NCBI RefSeq assembly: GCF_002994745.2
Contig: NC_037089.1
Span: forward strand, 77,152,347 to 77,216,346
Source of the DNA: Rosa chinensis
Lineage: Eukaryota > Streptophyta > Magnoliopsida > Rosales > Rosaceae
DNA length: 64,000 nucleotides
Reading direction: 5' to 3'
The position numbers and the translations under genes are program-made. Below the pieces are notes generated by a model, which saw nothing but the letters and a program-made list of their open reading frames with translations, ran no database searches and was not told the origin of the DNA. Below, piece after piece: positions 1 to 11,440 of this stretch; the first letter of the stretch is position 1, and every line of letters begins with the position of its first letter.

Positions 1-329
1 ACTCCCCTTCCTGTCAGTAGTTTCCAATTTTAGAGTAAAGCACTAAAATTTGGGGAGGTAACGAAACACACCATTTTTGCTCTTCTTATTCCTATTTTTC
101 TTTTTTGCTCTATGTTTGATTTCATTGAAAGATTTGGTGGTTCGGATAGAGCCTGCGTCTAACTCTAGCGAAGCCACTGTGCGGTTCTGGTAAAAACGAA
201 CTTAAAGATTAGAGAAGATGATGTGGGTGGGACCAGCATGAAAATTAGGTTGATTGGCTGGCTGACACGTGTTGGTCCGCTTTTTTTCTTCTTCACAGAC
301 GTCCTCTTCAGATCCTTCCTCTATATATA
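1..329. other. intergenic spacer, no gene seen
   Basis: AT-rich plant spacer. An ACGTG core (G-box-like) lies near position 267 and a TATA-like run near 321. No coding region or repeat boundary could be supported before the Helitron-like end at 330. Confidence 0.5.
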
Positions 330-600
330 CTAGCATTTCTTTACACATGCTCTGCATGTGAAAGTATTATTATTTTTTTTTAGAAAAAAAAAAGGATGAA
401 AACAGTTATTGTAGAGGGACGCTAGTGGAATAGAAAAGTGGAATTTGTGGGATTTATTTTGTTTATTTTTATTAATAAAAATATAATTTGCAATTGTCAT
501 AATGGCCCTTTAATTAATTCTCAAAGTATTTTAATGTTTTAGGGTCATTTCTGTCAAAAATTTTATTTTAGCTAACAGAGCCTCTTCTTTTAATAATAGT

Positions 601-602
<2 letters not shown>
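330..602 (-). mobile_element. small Helitron-like element, reverse copy
   Basis: On the minus strand it ends in a short hairpin (ACATGC-aga-GCATGT, near 344-358) followed about 10 bases later by CTAG, with a host T next. This is the expected 3' end of a plant Helitron. Its sequence is the reverse complement of the element at 646-919. The shared parts include the ACTATTATTAA start and the 'ttttgaca...aaccct' block. The 5' edge next to the CA repeat is eroded, so that boundary is approximate. It has no coding capacity. Confidence 0.65.

Positions 603-646
<44 letters not shown>
601..646. repeat. (CA)n(TA)n microsatellite
   Basis: A pure CA run followed by a pure TA run separates two Helitron-like elements whose 5' ends face each other. 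Replication slippage here probably eroded the 5' end of the left element. Confidence 0.9.
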
Positions 647-919
647 CTATACTATTATTAAGAGAAGATGATTTGTTAGCCAAAATCAAAAATTTTGACA
701 GATTTAACCCTGAAAATTTAAAAAAATTTGAAAACAAATTAAATCACAAGGGTAAGTATGACAATTACAAAATGAATTTTTATTAAAAAATAAATTTTCT
801 AATCTCCACTTTTCTCTCCCACTATTTTCTTTCTGCAATAACTGTATTTTATTTATTTTTTTAATTTTCTTTAAAAAAAAAATCTATTACACATGCAGAG
901 CATGTATGAAGAACGCTAG
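646..919 (+). mobile_element. non-autonomous Helitron-like element
   Basis: It starts with TC (TCTATACTATTATTAAGAG) after a host A. It ends with a hairpin (ACATGC-aga-GCATGT, 891-905) and CTAG at 916-919 before a host T. A 5'-TC, a 3' hairpin, a CTRR end and A/T insertion without target duplication are the diagnostic marks of Helitrons. At 274 bp with no ORF it can only move with helicase supplied in trans. Confidence 0.75.
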
Positions 920-1090
920 TACTATTATTAAGAGAAGAGGGCGTGCTCTCCAAAACTGAAAATTTTGACGAATATAACCCTCTAATATTAAAAAATTTAG
1001 AAATTGAAATAACCAACAGGAACAATAATGTCAATTTAAAAAATAAAAATAAATTAAATTCCTTAAAATAAAATAAATTTTTTTTTAATT
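920..1090 (+). mobile_element. third Helitron-like copy, 5' part
   Basis: Directly after the CTAG of the previous element comes a new TACTATTATTAAGAG start and the same internal blocks (AAAATTTTGACG, AACCCTCTAATATT). The preceding element therefore seems to have landed within the first bases of this copy. The 3' end is lost in a poly-T stretch. Confidence 0.55.
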
Positions 1091-1200
1091 TTTTTTTTAA
1101 AAGATGATCAAAGGGTTTCACTCATGCCCCCATGGTGACTCGAACCCATGACTTCGTACATAGGTAGTGGCACTCTAACAAATAGTTGTTGTTGTAGAAA
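1085..1200 (-). mobile_element. tRNA-derived SINE-like fragment
   Basis: Minus-strand reading gives a pol III B-box-like GGTTCGAGTC (complement of 1137-1146) followed by a body and an A-rich tail (the T-runs at 1078-1100). The A box is weak and no clear target duplication was found, so the call rests mainly on the B box and the tail. Confidence 0.4.
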
Positions 1201-1287
1201 ACTGCTTTGGTTAAAAAAACTACCCACTTCCTTACCAAAAAAAACGACCCCACACACATAGAGTGGGCACATAGAGTGTATACACAC

Positions 1288-1325
<38 letters not shown>

Positions 1326-1327
<2 letters not shown>

Positions 1328-1713
1328 ATCCAGAATGATGCATCGCTTTGAAATTTCAGAGCGAGGTTAGGATTTAGAGTCATTTTTCTATCGCATATTC
1401 ACATCTCAACCGTTCAGTTTTTATGTACTAATGTATAGATCATCTATGCAAAATTTCAACGAAATTGATGGTCTTTAAGGTATCTAACTCGCTTAAACCA
1501 ATGGACGAACTGAATCTGTCCAACCTGAACCGCACTAGCTTTAAGGCAGTTATCAATGCCTTAACGACCATCAATTTGGCTGAAATTTTGCAGAGATGAT
1601 CTATACATTAGTACCTAGAAACTGAACGGTTGAGATGTGAATATGCGACTGAAAAATGACCCTAAACCCTAACCTCGCTATGAAATTTCAAAGCGAGGCC
1701 TAGCTCTGAATAG
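1326..1713. mobile_element. foldback (long inverted repeat) MITE in a TA repeat, copy 1
   Basis: The left arm (about 1326-1490) and right arm (about 1545-1712) are inverted copies of each other. They share blocks such as GAGCGAGGTTAGG, CACATCTCAACCGTTCAGTT, GTATAGATCATCT and AAATTGATGGTC. The element sits between (TA)n and (GT)n(TA)n tracts. It has no ORF. A transcript through it would fold into a long near-perfect hairpin. A related copy lies at 5277-5730. Confidence 0.75.
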
Positions 1714-1717
1714 GATA

Positions 1718-1748
<31 letters not shown>

Positions 1749-1918
1749 TGTGTGTGTCTAATTAAATTTATAAAAGCTATAACTATGTGCATGTTGAATT
1801 TCTCTTAATTGGGGGCTGCCCTAGATTTTTATTTAACTTTTTCATACCATATAGGGATATGACGAAATGTTGAGCAACGGCAGCAGACCACACTAAGCAT
1901 GAGCTGGGTCAGCCGGTG
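1714..1918. other. spacer with (GT)n(TA)n tract
   Basis: Microsatellite (about 1720-1758) and spacer sequence without a gene, up to the start of the MYB duplication block. Confidence 0.5.
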
Positions 1919-2115
1919 CATAAAACCCTGGTGGCCTGGTGACTTTCATTGAATCTGCTTTTATTCGTGGAGAAGGGACCCATGCATCTTCAAGCATAGA
2001 ACAAGCCTTCTTGGTTTTTTTTCAGTCTACTCTGACAGTGACCCCATAAGAAAAATAATCCATGCAGTATAATGTCTTAATAATTTATGTTTGTGAAACA
2101 CGTTTTTGGGAATGA

Positions 2116-2125
2116 TATAAATAAG
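2116..2125 (+). promoter_or_regulatory. TATA box of MYB gene A
   Basis: TATAAATAAG lies about 140 bp upstream of the ATG. It is conserved exactly at 58899 in the duplicate, and an A/G-rich leader follows. The proximal promoter is highly similar between the copies. Confidence 0.7.
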
Positions 2126-2259
2126 TGAGGGGTTCAACTTCAGCCAGGAGTACCTCTACAAGTACGACTCGGAGCTCAGAGTTGAGAGATCAAGAGAGAC
2201 GCAGAGAAGTTTAAGAGGATTCGATCATCGATCACTAAGAAGAAGAAAAATAGAGAAAG

Positions 2260-3149
2260 ATGGTGAGAACTCCTTGCTGTGATGAAAGGGGAGTGAAGAA
2301 AGGTACATGGACTCCGGAGGAAGATAGGAAGCTCATAGCTTATGTTACTAGGTATGGCTGCTGGAATTGGCGCCAACTCTCCAAGTTTGCTGGTGAGTAT
2401 TTAGTTATGGACATAACCATAACTAGATCACTAATTAAGTCCACAAACTTGTAGTTAGAGATGAGAATCGAATTGGGTTTCTGTTGCTAATCAATTTTTA
2501 TTTCCTTCTTGAATTAGGGCTTTCAAGGTGTGGGAAGAGTTGCAGGCTGAGGTGGCTGAATTACTTGAGGCCGAACATCAAGAGAGGAAACTACACCAAT
2601 GAAGAAGAGGAAATAATAATCAGGCTTCACGAAAAGCTCGGGAACAAATGGTCTGCGATTGCGGCACAGCTTCAGGGAAGAACTGACAATGAGGTTAAGA
2701 ATCACTGGCACACAAACCTCAAGAAACGTTTAATGATGAACAAGCACAAGGCGTCCTCAGTTTCAATAACACATGATGATCATCATGAAGAAGTAGTACC
2801 GAAATCATCGGATCAGCCAAAGACTACTGCTACTGCTGATTTCGCAAATGCAGAAACTACTGTTGATCAAATTCCCCAAATTGATTATTTTGATTACCCA
2901 GAACTGTGGTCGCCACAGCCATCATCGAGTGTGGTCTCGTCCATGACCACCGATACTGCGGTTGCGATTACTGCCGCAGATGGTTTGGTTGTAGTGGACA
3001 ATGCTACATCAGCTGCCATGGAAACAATTTATGGAGATAATTTCTGGACAGAGCCATTTCTGGCCGATAATTCCTACAACCCAACTGGTTTTTATACACC
3101 CTTGATAGAGCCTGAGTTTCTGTATCCATCATTTGATGGAGCAATATGA
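2260..3149 (+). CDS. R2R3-MYB transcription factor, copy A (2 exons)
   Basis: Exon 1 is 2260-2392 and exon 2 is 2518-3149, giving 254 residues. The first exon is 133 bp, the canonical R2R3-MYB size, and ends in GTGAGT. The acceptor is TTAG. R2 carries three spaced Trp (TWT, NWR, RWL). R3 begins with Tyr in place of the first Trp, then has the normal two (KWS, HWH). The second intron common in this family is absent. The N-terminus ([11 protein letters not shown]) and a C-terminal FWTEPF block resemble subgroup 2 (MYB13/14/15-like), known for stress and phenylpropanoid control; that assignment is inference. The [DE]Lx2[RK]x3L bHLH-binding signature is not matched in R3. It should act in the nucleus as a DNA-binding regulator. 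Compared with copy B it lacks FGD before DNFWTEP and ends in FDGAI, missing the last few residues. Confidence 0.93.
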
Positions 3150-3890
3150 TTAAAGATTTAATTTTATATGTGCTTTTGAAGTATTAAGATGGAAACGCCT
3201 AATTCATCAAAAGAATGATAAAAATACAAATAGCTTAGTATTTAGTTCTGATATATAACAGTTTTGTTTTAACGTGTTCTCTTCTAAACCTTCAATATCA
3301 AGGTACTATATGGAACGATTTGAGATATCTACAATATCTTCTCCCATCTTTCTTTTCTATATATATGCATGCTTTGTGATGTTTTCTATGTTAAGTCCAA
3401 ATCTACTCTCCCTTTTTTTGCCTCATCATTAATGAGATACGAACTTTTTTAGTGATTTGTATGCTATGGGTGTTTTAGATTCTTTCTCCTTGTTCAAGCC
3501 TTCATATTGCTAAGTATCTCTAACATGGTAGATTTTGCTTTTATGCACAAATTATTGAGTTTTTTCCTCACGTTAACAATGAAATTTCTCTCATATCAGA
3601 ACTTAGACATAGCATATCTTATGTTATAGTTAAAAGCTATGTCATATATATGCTATATAGAAAACAAAATTAGAGGCATAATTTAGTCCTAATTTTGATG
3701 AGTCATATGATTCAGATAATTAACTCATCTAAATTTTTATTTATGTTAGAATTCAATGATGTTAGGGCGCCGCGATAATGTTGGATACAATAAAATCAAG
3801 AAAATATTACTCAATTAGATACTAGTTGGTCTATAGTCTCTAAACTTCCAAATGCCACAAGCATTTGGTGAGTTTGGATGATGCTTGTTG

Positions 3891-4543
3891 CAGGAGCGGA
3901 TCCAGGATTCAATTGTTGTCTAGGCTACTTAGAAGTGCACAATTTTTTTTTTTTTTAGCCAGTAGCTTATCATCAAAGACATCAGTCATTTAGTCGGTAA
4001 TTCTAACTAAAAATAGTTAAAATACAATCATCAATTCATCAAAGCCTCATAGGCTATCCACCGACTCACCGAGACCGACCATGATCAAGAATTTAAGATC
4101 CTCAGTTCGGCAGTTCCTCACTCCTCAGTGGCTCAGCTAATATGGAAATGATGGAATCTCTGTCTTTGTCTCTCTCCGTGACTCCGCCACTGGTAGCACC
4201 GTAGCAAACAGATTCGGCGTCCGGTGAGACTCTCGATCTAGGCAAGACTCTCGATCTGGGCAGACTGGGCGAGAGGAGATCTGGCCTCTGGGAATCTGGG
4301 ATTTCTTTGAGAAAGTTAGAAAACCTGTGTGAGGCACTGAGGTTGCTGTGAGTCAGTGAGTGTGATTGTGTGAGGCACTGAGGCTGCGAGCGGTGAGCCT
4401 GTGAGCTGCTGTGATGGATAATTTTTCTTTTCTTTTCTTTGGGTTGGTATGAAAAGTAGAGATACATATATACCTATGAATTTTCAACCCAAAATCTTGT
4501 CTAGGCTTGAGCCTAGACAGCCTTCCAAGTACATCCGCCCCTG
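3891..4543. mobile_element. non-autonomous hAT element
   Basis: Terminal inverted repeats begin CAGGAGCGGAT and end ATCCGCCCCTG. Exact 8-bp target duplications GCTTGTTG flank it at 3883-3890 and 4544-4551. Both features are typical of hAT elements. The corresponding place in duplicate B (near 60740) is continuous, which serves as an empty site. It contains no transposase. Confidence 0.9.
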
Positions 4544-5276
4544 GCTTGTTGCACAGTTGTAGCATCATGCTAAACTTTTTCAAGTCAGGATTTATGTAAC
4601 TACCTACTTTAGATGGTCATTTACGCATCAATATGCTATATATTTTCAAAAAAATACAGTCTAATTTGAGTTGAGTTGAGTTGAGTTGAGTCGGAAGAAA
4701 AACAAATTAAAAAGATTAGGAAGCTTCTATATATAGGATCCTCTCCTTCTAATGATTTGCAGTCAATAGTAACAAAAATATATAGCGACCCTAGAATTAA
4801 TTCTCGCTGCTTCCCATCTGGAATTGTACTTTTAAAATATATAGCGACCCTAGAAGTAAAAGAAACCACTCAAATGACGACCAAAAACCTTCCAGAGATG
4901 AGTTTCTTGACCTAAAAAATTTTCAAAAATACTAACCTTGCTGCAGTAGATATTCCTCTTAAGTCCCAAGTCTTAATAAAATCTCAGTAGCGTACAGTCA
5001 CCATCAGGATAGATGGTATATCTTGACCAAGCTGCTATAAATTCAGCGTACAGCCATCCTAATTGATCGATGATTCAATTTATATAGTAATGAAACGATG
5101 AATAACATATCCATACGCGTGAATTATGTACGCATGTGATTCACTCTATAATTAGCACTACTTTAGTCTGCAAACTTACTCCCCCATATATGGGCTTCCT
5201 GGAAACCCTCGTAAATTATCTAAACCTTGTCCTGGAGCGGGTTTTAGGAAACGTGCATGGGTGTGTGTGTATATAT

Positions 5277-5730
5277 ATCTAGAGCAAGGCCTTGCTCTGA
5301 AATCAAAGTGCGCTTTTAGAGTTTATGGTCACTTTTCAGTCGCATATCTACATCTTGATCGTTCAGTTTTTAGGTAATAATGTATAAATTATCTCTGTAA
5401 AATTTCAGTCAAATTAATGGTCGTTAAGGCAATGATAACTGCCTTAAAGCTAGTACGGTTCAGATTGGACAGATTTGGTTCGTTCATTAGTTAAAGTGAG
5501 TTATAACTACCTTACAGCTAGTACGGTTCAGGTTGGACAGATTTAATTCGTTCATTAGTTAAAGCGAGTTAGATACATTAAAGATCATCAATTTGGCTGA
5601 AATTTTGCAGAGATGATCTATACATTAATGCCTAACAACTGAAAGATCGAGATGTGTATATGAGATCGAAAAATGACTCTAAACTCTAACCTCACATTTT
5701 AATTTCATAGCGAGACCTCACTTTAGATAA
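5277..5730. mobile_element. foldback MITE in a TA repeat, copy 2
   Basis: Same family as 1326-1713: inverted arms with GTTCAGTTTTTAGG, ATTATCTCTG and GGTCGTTAAGG blocks. The middle holds an internal tandem duplication of about 66 bp ('agctagtacggttca' at about 5450 and 5517). It interrupts a TA microsatellite that is uninterrupted in duplicate B (61398-61430), so B is the pre-insertion state. Confidence 0.75.
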
Positions 5731-6035
5731 ATATTATATATATATATATATCAACAACAGTCTTGATTCAGTTGAATAAGTTAAATCTCTGTTATACAAT
5801 ATGATGGTGTTATTGAACACACCAAAGACATAGAATTATGTTAAACGCTTGTGACTTCATTCAGTTTCTCCTTTATTCAACTTCTGCGTCATTGTAAACG
5901 TGTTGATCGAGATAGAAAATGACGTAGATAAATATATGATTGATTAATGTCAGCGAACTGAATTCGTGTCCTTGAGCTACGTAAGTAGCCACCAAATTGT
6001 GTTTAATTGGTATTGTAGGGTCCCGAAAATCTATG

Positions 6036-6121
6036 TCTATTAAAAGATTGAGTTAAAGTACTCTGTACATCAAAAAGGTCTATTAAAAGATTGAGTTAAG
6101 ATACTCTGTACATAAAAAAGA
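6036..6121. repeat. 43-bp tandem duplication
   Basis: Two copies of a unit starting TCTATTAAAAGATTGAGTTA, at 6036 and 6079. Duplicate B has only one, so this arose in unit A after the segmental duplication. Confidence 0.85.
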
Positions 6122-6152
6122 AAGTCAAATAAAGCTACGGAGGTGGACAATA

Positions 6153-6640
6153 TATTCTCAGTAGTCAGGAGTAGGAAGTGTTCTGACAAGATTCCCCGAG
6201 CGCGGATTAGTCTCTGAGTCTAGGAAGATTTTGAGGACACCGTATGATTGACAAAAAAAAAAAAAAAACTACAGAGATGGCCAAAGATAATGAACTAATG
6301 AAGGAGGTGAAGGTTGAAGAAGAGTAAGGAAATCTGTGTTTCTGGAATTCTGGGTATTATTCATAATTTTTTTTCCGTTTAATAAAGTATTTATATTTGT
6401 TTAGCAATCCTAACACCACCGATGGGCCACGTTGGTTTGAGACACGACCTCGGTTGTGTTTTCGGTTTTTATGTAGTTCCCTTTTCTTTTCTTTCTTGTT
6501 TTTATTTTTTGTCAAAATATCTTTTCTTTTCTAACTGCAATATTCAATAAAAAAAATTATTGATCAAATCTTCAATAAAACTTAAAAATAAATAGGAAAA
6601 TTCTACAATGTGTTAACGTATGACATGCATACAATTGCCT
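6153..6640. other. spacer, no gene seen
   Basis: AT-rich sequence with a poly-A run near 6250-6266. No supported gene or element boundary. Confidence 0.5.
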
Positions 6641-6644
6641 TAAA

Positions 6645-6882
6645 AGTGGTCAAATGAGTCATCAAAATCGTAATATTAATCCTCAAAGTGGCAACATGAG
6701 TCCTTAAAGTGGTCAATTTTCTTAGTTTACCGTATGAGTCCTCAAAATAGTAATATTAGTCCTCAAAGTGGTAACATGAGTCCTTAAAGTGGTAAATTTT
6801 CTTAGTTTACCGCATGAGTCCTCAAAATAGTAATATTAGTCCTCAAAGTGGTAACACGAGTTCTTAAAGTGGTAAAAATAGT
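6645..6882. repeat. 80-bp minisatellite, about 3 units
   Basis: Repeated unit containing GAGTCCTCAAAATAGTAATATT, CCTCAAAGTGGTAACA and TTTTCTTAGTTTACCG. ACCG occurs at 6729 and 6809, giving an 80-bp period. Each unit itself contains the sub-motif 'tcctcaaagtgg' or 'tccttaaagtgg'. The outer units are partial and more diverged. Confidence 0.85.
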
Positions 6883-7218
6883 TGATGTATGAGAAATGTT
6901 AACATACCATAGCTTTACCCAAATACGAAAATAAACAAACTATTTTAGTTACAGAAAGATGAAGAAAAATTATTTTCATGGACATTTTATTTTCTTCTAA
7001 AAAAAGGGTCATTTTATTTAAGTTTGAATTAATTAATAACAATTTTTTAGACAAAATTCAAAAGCAAGTGATATTTTTCTAACGAGGATAAAATATCTAT
7101 ATCATCACATTCAATGGTCGTTTCCCTAGTTTATTATGTGTTAATGGGAACTCCCTTTGAGAGTCTAATTAAAAATATATAGTTATAACTTATAAATGTG
7201 ACTTCAGTTGACCAAGCC

Positions 7219-10200
7219 TGTGAGCCCCTGAAAAATTTCTTTAATTTTTAGAAGGTAATTTTTAGCCAATAAGATTTTTCCGCAAGGTGATTTAAGTGAA
7301 GGAAGTGACTTTGGAGATTAATTTGGTGTCGAGACTACTAATTGGGCTATTCGAACTAAGTTCGGGCCGAGATTCCTTGATTTGGGCCTAGAAGGTTACT
7401 GAAGTTTAGTGAGGCGACCGTTTGTTGAAGTTTCGAATATGATAAATTGAGTTGTCACAAAGTTTTGGATTTTTAATTTTTACGAAATAGAGTTTTGGGC
7501 CTAGGACGAAGTCGAAAAGTAACTTATGAAGTTTCCGATGAAAAACGAATAAAAGAAAATGTTATGAGGCCAAAACCGAAAGCAATCAGCTAAGAGAGTC
7601 TCGTAATTAGTCGCAAGGGCAAATTCGACATTTCTCACACACAAGTATAAATAGGAAACTTAGGGTGTGAAAACCCTAGAACCTCTCTCTCCCCCTCTCT
7701 GCCGCGTCCTCTCTTTCTCTCTCTCCCCGACCTCTCGCTCCCTCTCCCTTCTTCTTCCCTCTGCAACCACCGGAGAACACCATCTCCGGCCACCATCTCA
7801 CCACCCCGCCACCTTCAATCTATCCAACACCCAAATCCGACTTAAACCCGAGCCCAGCACCACCATGCATCGTCTCCAGCCTCCACACACGACCACCAAA
7901 CCTGCGACACCACTGCCATCCTTAATCCTTCAATCTCCAGTCACTGATTTACACCACCACTATCAGAAATTGAAGCACCAAGCCATAAAGACCAAAGCCC
8001 GAACCATAGCCACAAACTCCGAAGCCATAAAAAGCAGTACGAGCTCGCCTGAACTCGAGGCTCTGCATGCCTTCGTTCTCTGACCTCCTGTTCCAAACGA
8101 GCGAAGTCACCTCCAAGGTTAGAATTAGGACCTCATGATTAACCAAAGCCCCCTAGTTTCGACCTCTAACTCTGGCAGATGCCACTGTACGCGCCACCGC
8201 TGGCACGTGAACCACTGAGAGACACCGTGATGGCCACCAGCTTATTTGGTAAGCTGGATTTTTATCCCTCCTTCTTAGTTAACACTTCTGCTTTGATCTA
8301 AATTGGAGCCCCTAACTCGATTTCTTAATTTGAAATCTGTGAGGATTATGGAATCAGTGTTTTGGAGATTTTGGAGGAGGGAGAAACTGTTGGTTCAGCC
8401 CAACTAATATTGGAGATTGGTAAGGATTCCCGAACTCTGTCTTGAAGAAATTGGTCGAGTATTGAATGTTGATTGTATTGTTTTCTGCTAGAGGTCTGAA
8501 TGAGTTGATGGTGGTGAAGTGCAGCTTCCACGATTCGGCTTCTAAATTTGGAAAAAAAGAATGGTAAGGGTCTGGGCATTTGGATCTGTTTTTGCCATAT
8601 ATTATGTGTACTCGGTGAAATCATGGTTATGTGAAATATTAGAAACGAAAGTGGTACTTGTTGTTTGAGTTACGTTGGAAACCTTGCATGATAGAGGAAA
8701 AGGATAAAATCAGTTTAGTATAAGGGAAATTGGTCTTGTGAATTAGCAAAAATTCGTTATCAACATTGAAGTGTAAAATAAGAATGTTTATAACCATCAT
8801 TCCGGATACCACGGTTGTAAGAAAAGAAGTGAGTTGGTTATTGTTAACGAAAATGTAAATTGATCAAGTTCATAAGGAATTGAAATCCAAAATGAAGTTA
8901 TATTGGCTAATGATTATTGGGCTGAACTTAATAGGAAGTTCGTTTAGTAAATATTCTGACTATTAAAAGGGAAATTTAGGAAGCTAAGGTATACCAAGAA
9001 AACAGAAAGGTCTAACGAGTTGACCTAAAATTTAATTTCGGATCATAGCTTTGTTAATTTCTCCATGTCCCGAAAATTGAAAGAAATTTATGTAGTAGAA
9101 TGTTCAGGAATGGAAATTGCCATTTGTTTTCTTAAAGTAAAAAGGGTAAAGAAATGAAGGTGAAAGTGCCAAGTATAATCGCCATATCTTCAATGATTCA
9201 AATGCTACATTAGTCATTTGGATTATTTGTAATAGAATTTATCTATTAAAGGAAGATCTCTACAAACACAAGTTCTAGATCATTGTTCGATTAAAGGATA
9301 ATCCGATGGACTTCAAGGAAGTTAAATAAATGTTTTGGTTGCTCGGTTAGTTGAGTTATAATAACGTCAAGTTACTCATTGGTTAATTTTATTTCAAATG
9401 ACTCGAGCGTGTGCACATAGATTTGGACAAATGATCGAAAGTCGGGAACGAACCAGAATGTGGACGAGCACTCCATATCTAGGTAGGGTGAGCTGTCCCT
9501 TCCTTGTTAGAGGCTTTTCTATGTGTGGAATGCACTAGTAAAATAGTATGTTGCCTGTAAATACGTTTTTGATTGTTCATTAGTCGATGCTTCGTGATAT
9601 CTGTGTTTCCATAACTGATATTTGCTGATTGTGAAAACTGAGGCAAGACTTGTATGTTGAGATATTGTACCCCATTGTATGTTTGTACTTGTGACCTGAA
9701 AGTGAATGGGACCTAGACGTGTAGATTCCTAGGGATCCTACAGTGTCGATAACCGTGAACCTCCAGAGGGGGCCGTGCTCCTACATTTGTCGAGGAATGG
9801 TGAGTACAGACAGTGAATCAGTCATAGGAGACTCAGGGCCAGGAAATGGATACTTTCGCTACTTATAGTCACAAGGACTACAGAGTAGTTGGCCGGTTCT
9901 CTAAGGATGACGAACCAGGTCGGTCACCGATTTGTTTGAGTTTAGCTGGCAGGTAAGTATCTCGGAGCTTCAAGTGTGTGAGGCATGCTGCATATGTTTT
10001 ATAAAAGCGAATAAATGTTTGTGGTTGCCTCTTTTAAAGTATTTTCGACAAACGTGCACAACATTATGTAGTAAATATTTTCGATTATTATTATTATTAT
10101 TTTCAAACCTAGCATAGTTGGGTCGACCCCTACTGGGCATGCGAGAACGAAAGCTCACCCCTACAATAGTGTGCAGGATTCGAGCATGCGGTCGGGAAGC

Positions 10201-10639
10201 GTACAAAGGAGGCACATGGCCCGACTTAGCACATTCTTCTTTGACTTTATTAAAAGAAGGTTTTAGTCCTTTATCGGATTTTGAAGTAGCTTGTTTATTC
10301 ACTTTTTATTTATTTCCTACTCGTTTACCAAAACTTCGAGAGGCCCGTAACCCTGGGGCATGTCTCTCGCACTTGTAGTTACTTAGTTATTTGTTTTCCA
10401 AATTGGGCTCCGATTGTAAGCCAAAAACTCATAGCCCATTTCAAATTCCGCTTTTGAAAATATGTCGTTCGGTTGCTTAGAATGATTTGTCCAAGAAAGT
10501 GTTTTGTAAACCAACAATCTAAACCTAAAAGGCCTTGCGATTTCGGGTTGATGAGTTATCAAGATGTTATTCGTGACATGTCGGTTTCTCATTGGGTCGG
10601 GGTCACGGCGCTGTGGGACACCCCTCTCGGGTCACCACA
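7219..10639 (+). mobile_element. 3.4-kb solo LTR (Ty3/gypsy-like)
   Basis: Starts TGTGAGCCCC and ends GGTCACCACA, the TG...CA ends of an LTR, with perfect 5-bp target duplications AAGCC at 7214-7218 and 10640-10644. A core promoter (TATAAATAGG at 7646) is followed by a CT-rich transcribed leader. No gag, pol, primer site or second LTR is inside, so this is a single LTR left by unequal recombination. LTRs of 3-4 kb are known in Del/Tekay-type chromoviruses; that lineage call is inference. Open frames inside (for example near 7667) are low-complexity and not treated as genes. Confidence 0.8.
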
Positions 10640-10644
10640 AAGCC

Positions 10645-11440
10645 GATCAAAACTGAAATGAAGACAAAATTGGTTGCATTTTTTGCTACATGCAGAAAAT
10701 ATTTGAACGGTCGGTTCCTCCAAATAGTAAAAAATTGGAATATTTTGAAATTACTTTCCACCGTTATCTTGGATATTCAACGCTTAATTAAATCTTTGTG
10801 CGAATCATCATTTGAACATGATTTCATCAATAGGAAAATGATGCTCGTCATAATAATATGCAAAGAAAATACTTAAGTTCTAAAGATGCAAATATCAAGT
10901 TTCCTTGCAAACTCATGACCGAGATTTCTATATTGCATAACAGGAATATATGTATATTATTTTCCTCTGTAATACTTACAATTAGCATTATTAGTGTTTA
11001 GATAATGTTTATCTAGTATGACTCGATCTTGTCCACATGATGGCACAAGGTGAAAGTTGACGAGCAATAACTTGAAGGTTCGAAAATCTGGAACTCCATG
11101 AGTCTCGATTTCTACATACAGGGTTTGATTGCCTTCAAGGTCATTTGAGACGGAAACTTGAAACTTTGTTAGATGTTTATGATTCCAATAGCTACCATCC
11201 CGGCTAGTAGCCACCAACAATATCCAGCCACCATCATATTTACCTAAGCAATTCACCCCATTAAGATATTAGGTTAGGAAGTAAATCTCTGCAGTAATGT
11301 CATGAAGCACCTGATACGACTCGCGGTTGGGGATTCCAGTCGAATCCAACTTATATAGAACTACCTTAGTTACGTTATAACCATAAGTCATCACGCTAAT
11401 TAATAATCCCTCAAATCGCCTTCCTCAAAACCAGGCAGGA
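10645..11440. other. spacer with possible decayed coding remnant
   Basis: The minus strand is open over 11256-10957 and, past one stop, back to about 11400. It reads DGGWILLVATSRDGSYWNH and similar. I do not recognise the family. It could be a retroelement or host-gene relic. Nothing else is visible here. Confidence 0.25.

Larger units (their letters stand above)
1919..6152 (+). repeat. segmental duplication unit A (with MYB gene A)
   Basis: From 'cataaaaccctggtg' onward this segment matches 58699-61763 through promoter, gene and about 3 kb downstream. Unit A is longer because it contains a hAT element (3891-4543), a foldback element (5277-5730) and a 43-bp tandem duplication (6036-6121). 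None of these is present in unit B. Confidence 0.9.

Noticed and set aside
7667..8083. 138-codon open frame rich in Pro, Ser, Thr and His
   Set aside because: It starts at GTG, lies in the CT-rich leader of the solo LTR and shows no domain.
10957..11256. 99-codon minus-strand open frame (DGGWILLVATSRDGSYWNH)
   Set aside because: Looks protein-like but no family is recognised and an in-frame stop lies upstream; left as an unnamed remnant.
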